Assembly (NCBI GenBank): GCA_021776145.1
Contig: JAJFGM010000731.1
Location: forward strand, 1 to 6,284
DNA length: 6,284 nucleotides
Direction of reading: 5' to 3'
Source: Kiloniellaceae bacterium
Lineage (GTDB): Bacteria > Pseudomonadota > Alphaproteobacteria > Kiloniellales > Kiloniellaceae
Part shown: piece after piece, positions 5,749 to 6,284 of the stretch
Numbering within the stretch: position 1 is the first letter of the stretch
Layout: the number at the start of each line of letters is the position of its first letter
Notes under the pieces: generated by a model
What the model was told of the DNA's origin: nothing
The model's input: the letters and a program-made list of their open reading frames with translations, nothing else
The model's database searches: none
Program-made: the position numbers and the translations under genes

Positions 5749-6284
5749 CAGACAAAGGCGCGCGCGTGCCCGAACGCGTTCTCGTCACGAAGATCGGCCT
5801 CGATGGGCATGATCGCGGCTCGCGTATCGTCGCCGCCTATTTGCGCGACGCCGGCATGGAGGTGATCTACACACCACCCTGGCAGTCGATCGAGGCGGTC
5901 GTCGCGCTGGCCATGCAGGAGGATGTCGAGGTCATCGGCGTCAGCTCCCTGGCGACCGACCATTTGATCGTGCCCGAGTTGACGGCGGCGCTGCGCGCCG
6001 CCGGCCTCGGTCATGTCGGTGTCGTCGTCGGCGGCATCGTTCCCGAGCCCGAGCATGTGCTGCTGCGCGATGCCGGTGTCGCCGACATCTTCGGGCCCGG
6101 CGCCGGGGCCGAAGATGGCGGCGACGCCGGCGTCCTGCCAAAGCGCGGGCTCGGGCTCGGGAACGATGCCGCCGACGACGACACCGACATGACCGAGGCC
6201 GGCGGCACGCAGCGCCGCCGTCAACTCGGGCACGATCAAATGGTCGGTCGCCAGGGAGCTGACGCCGATGACCTCGACGTCCTC
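5745..6284 (+). CDS. B12-binding subunit of an acyl-CoA mutase (methylmalonyl-CoA mutase small-chain-like); C-terminus lost at palindrome junction
   Basis: Cobalamin-binding Rossmann-like domain of the kind that partners acyl-CoA mutases (methylmalonyl-, isobutyryl- and related). All three cobalamin signatures are present: DGHDRG (20-25, D-x-H-x-x-G, His22 expected to replace the dimethylbenzimidazole ligand on cobalt), SSL (67-69, S-x-L), and VVVGGIVPE (93-101, the GG motif). Residues 1-119 look genuine. The stand-alone small chain is usually about 130-140 residues. At codon 120 (base 6102) the sequence becomes the reverse complement of a second copy, so the natural C-terminus is absent. The frame stays open for 61 more codons to the window edge, but those residues (LPKRGLGLGNDAADDD and on) are antisense-encoded and not a real domain. 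GGGAG at 5732-5736, eight bases upstream, and the ATGA overlap support the start and coupling to tetR. No catalytic mutase subunit is in the window. Confidence 0.85.
   Translation, partial: MTDKGARVPERVLVTKIGLDGHDRGSRIVAAYLRDAGMEVIYTPPWQSIEAVVALAMQEDVEVIGVSSLATDHLIVPELTAALRAAGLGHVGVVVGGIVPEPEHVLLRDAGVADIFGPGAGAEDGGDAGVLPKRGLGLGNDAADDDTDMTEAGGTQRRRQLGHDQMVGRQGADADDLDVL
5919..6284. repeat. 366-base gapless imperfect palindrome (183-base arms, no spacer)
   Basis: Every base from 5919 to 6101 pairs with 6284 to 6102 without an indel; the axis is between 6101 and 6102, in GGC|GCC. There are 14 mismatches in 183 positions. Two (5924, 5996) lie in the outer 136 bases and twelve in the inner 47 (6055-6101). 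The axis falls exactly between two codons. The outer end is set by the window edge, so the arms may be longer. Both arms encode the B12-binding domain, tail to tail. Confidence 0.95.
6102..6284 (-). pseudogene. Second, inverted partial copy of the B12-binding subunit gene
   Basis: Read on the minus strand from the window edge inward, this encodes residues equivalent to 59-119 of the plus-strand gene: EDVEVIGVSSLATDHLIV, then VVVGGIVPEPEPALWQDAGV, then IFGPG at the junction. It retains the S-x-L and GG cobalamin motifs; the D-x-H-x-x-G part would lie outside the window. It differs from the plus copy by PALWQ for HVLLR and Ala for Asp three residues before GPG, plus synonymous changes, so both copies look shaped by selection on protein. 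Its 3' end is missing because the frame runs into the antisense of the first copy at 6101. It could be a broken inverted duplicate or a second allele joined by misassembly. Confidence 0.75.

Noticed and set aside
5517..6239. Minus-strand open frame of 240 codons covering the palindrome and part of tetR
   Set aside because: Only the part from 6102 upward is homologous to a real protein (the inverted B12-domain copy). From 6101 down it is antisense of the plus copy and then of tetR, so it is not one protein.
5919..6284. Reading the palindrome as a CRISPR array, integron site or phage attachment site
   Set aside because: There are no short regularly spaced repeats or integrase; the arms are protein-coding and homologous to one another, which is fully explained by an inverted gene copy or assembly join.

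Overview
This is a high-GC bacterial window of proteobacterial character. The codon use, the FNR/FixK-type box, the regulator mix and the acyl-CoA metabolism would fit an alphaproteobacterium (Rhodospirillales-like), but that placement is an inference from style, not from a marker gene. The genes lie close together, several have clear Shine-Dalgarno sequences, and three of the seven gene regions encode transcription regulators.

Layout. (1) 1-715: the 3' part of an enoyl-CoA hydratase/isomerase gene whose start lies outside the window; both catalytic glutamates are present. (2) 716-1004: a non-coding gap holding a perfect 25-bp inverted repeat (729-784) and an FNR/FixK-type box (889-902). The box is placed to control the next gene. 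(3) 1005-1877: an initiating sugar-phosphate transferase of the WcaJ/PglC superfamily. (4) 1885-2604 (minus): a GntR regulator of the FCD subfamily, convergent with the transferase. (5) 2605-2708: a divergent control region with a dyad operator overlapping the inferred promoter. (6) 2709-3872: a fold-type I PLP aminotransferase-like protein with an unusual substitution at a PLP-contacting motif. (7) 3999-4943: a LysR-type regulator. (8) 5098-5748: a TetR regulator with an operator dyad inside its promoter and a probably leaderless start. (9) 5745 to the end: a B12-binding subunit resembling the small chain of acyl-CoA mutases, coupled to tetR by an ATGA overlap.

How they may work together: the hydratase, the TetR regulator and the B12-binding mutase subunit all suggest acyl-CoA (fatty acid or branched-chain) catabolism. 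The GntR/aminotransferase pair looks like a self-contained, substrate-induced amino-acid module. The sugar transferase is functionally separate and may respond to low oxygen.

The strongest anomaly is at the right end. The last 366 bases (5919-6284) form one gapless imperfect palindrome centred between 6101 and 6102. Its two arms encode the same part of the B12-binding protein on opposite strands, tail to tail. The arms differ at 14 of 183 positions, in a codon-like pattern concentrated near the centre. Both copies lose their C-termini at the junction. This is either a real inverted duplication/recombination product or a chimeric assembly joining two alleles. It should be resolved before the last gene is interpreted.
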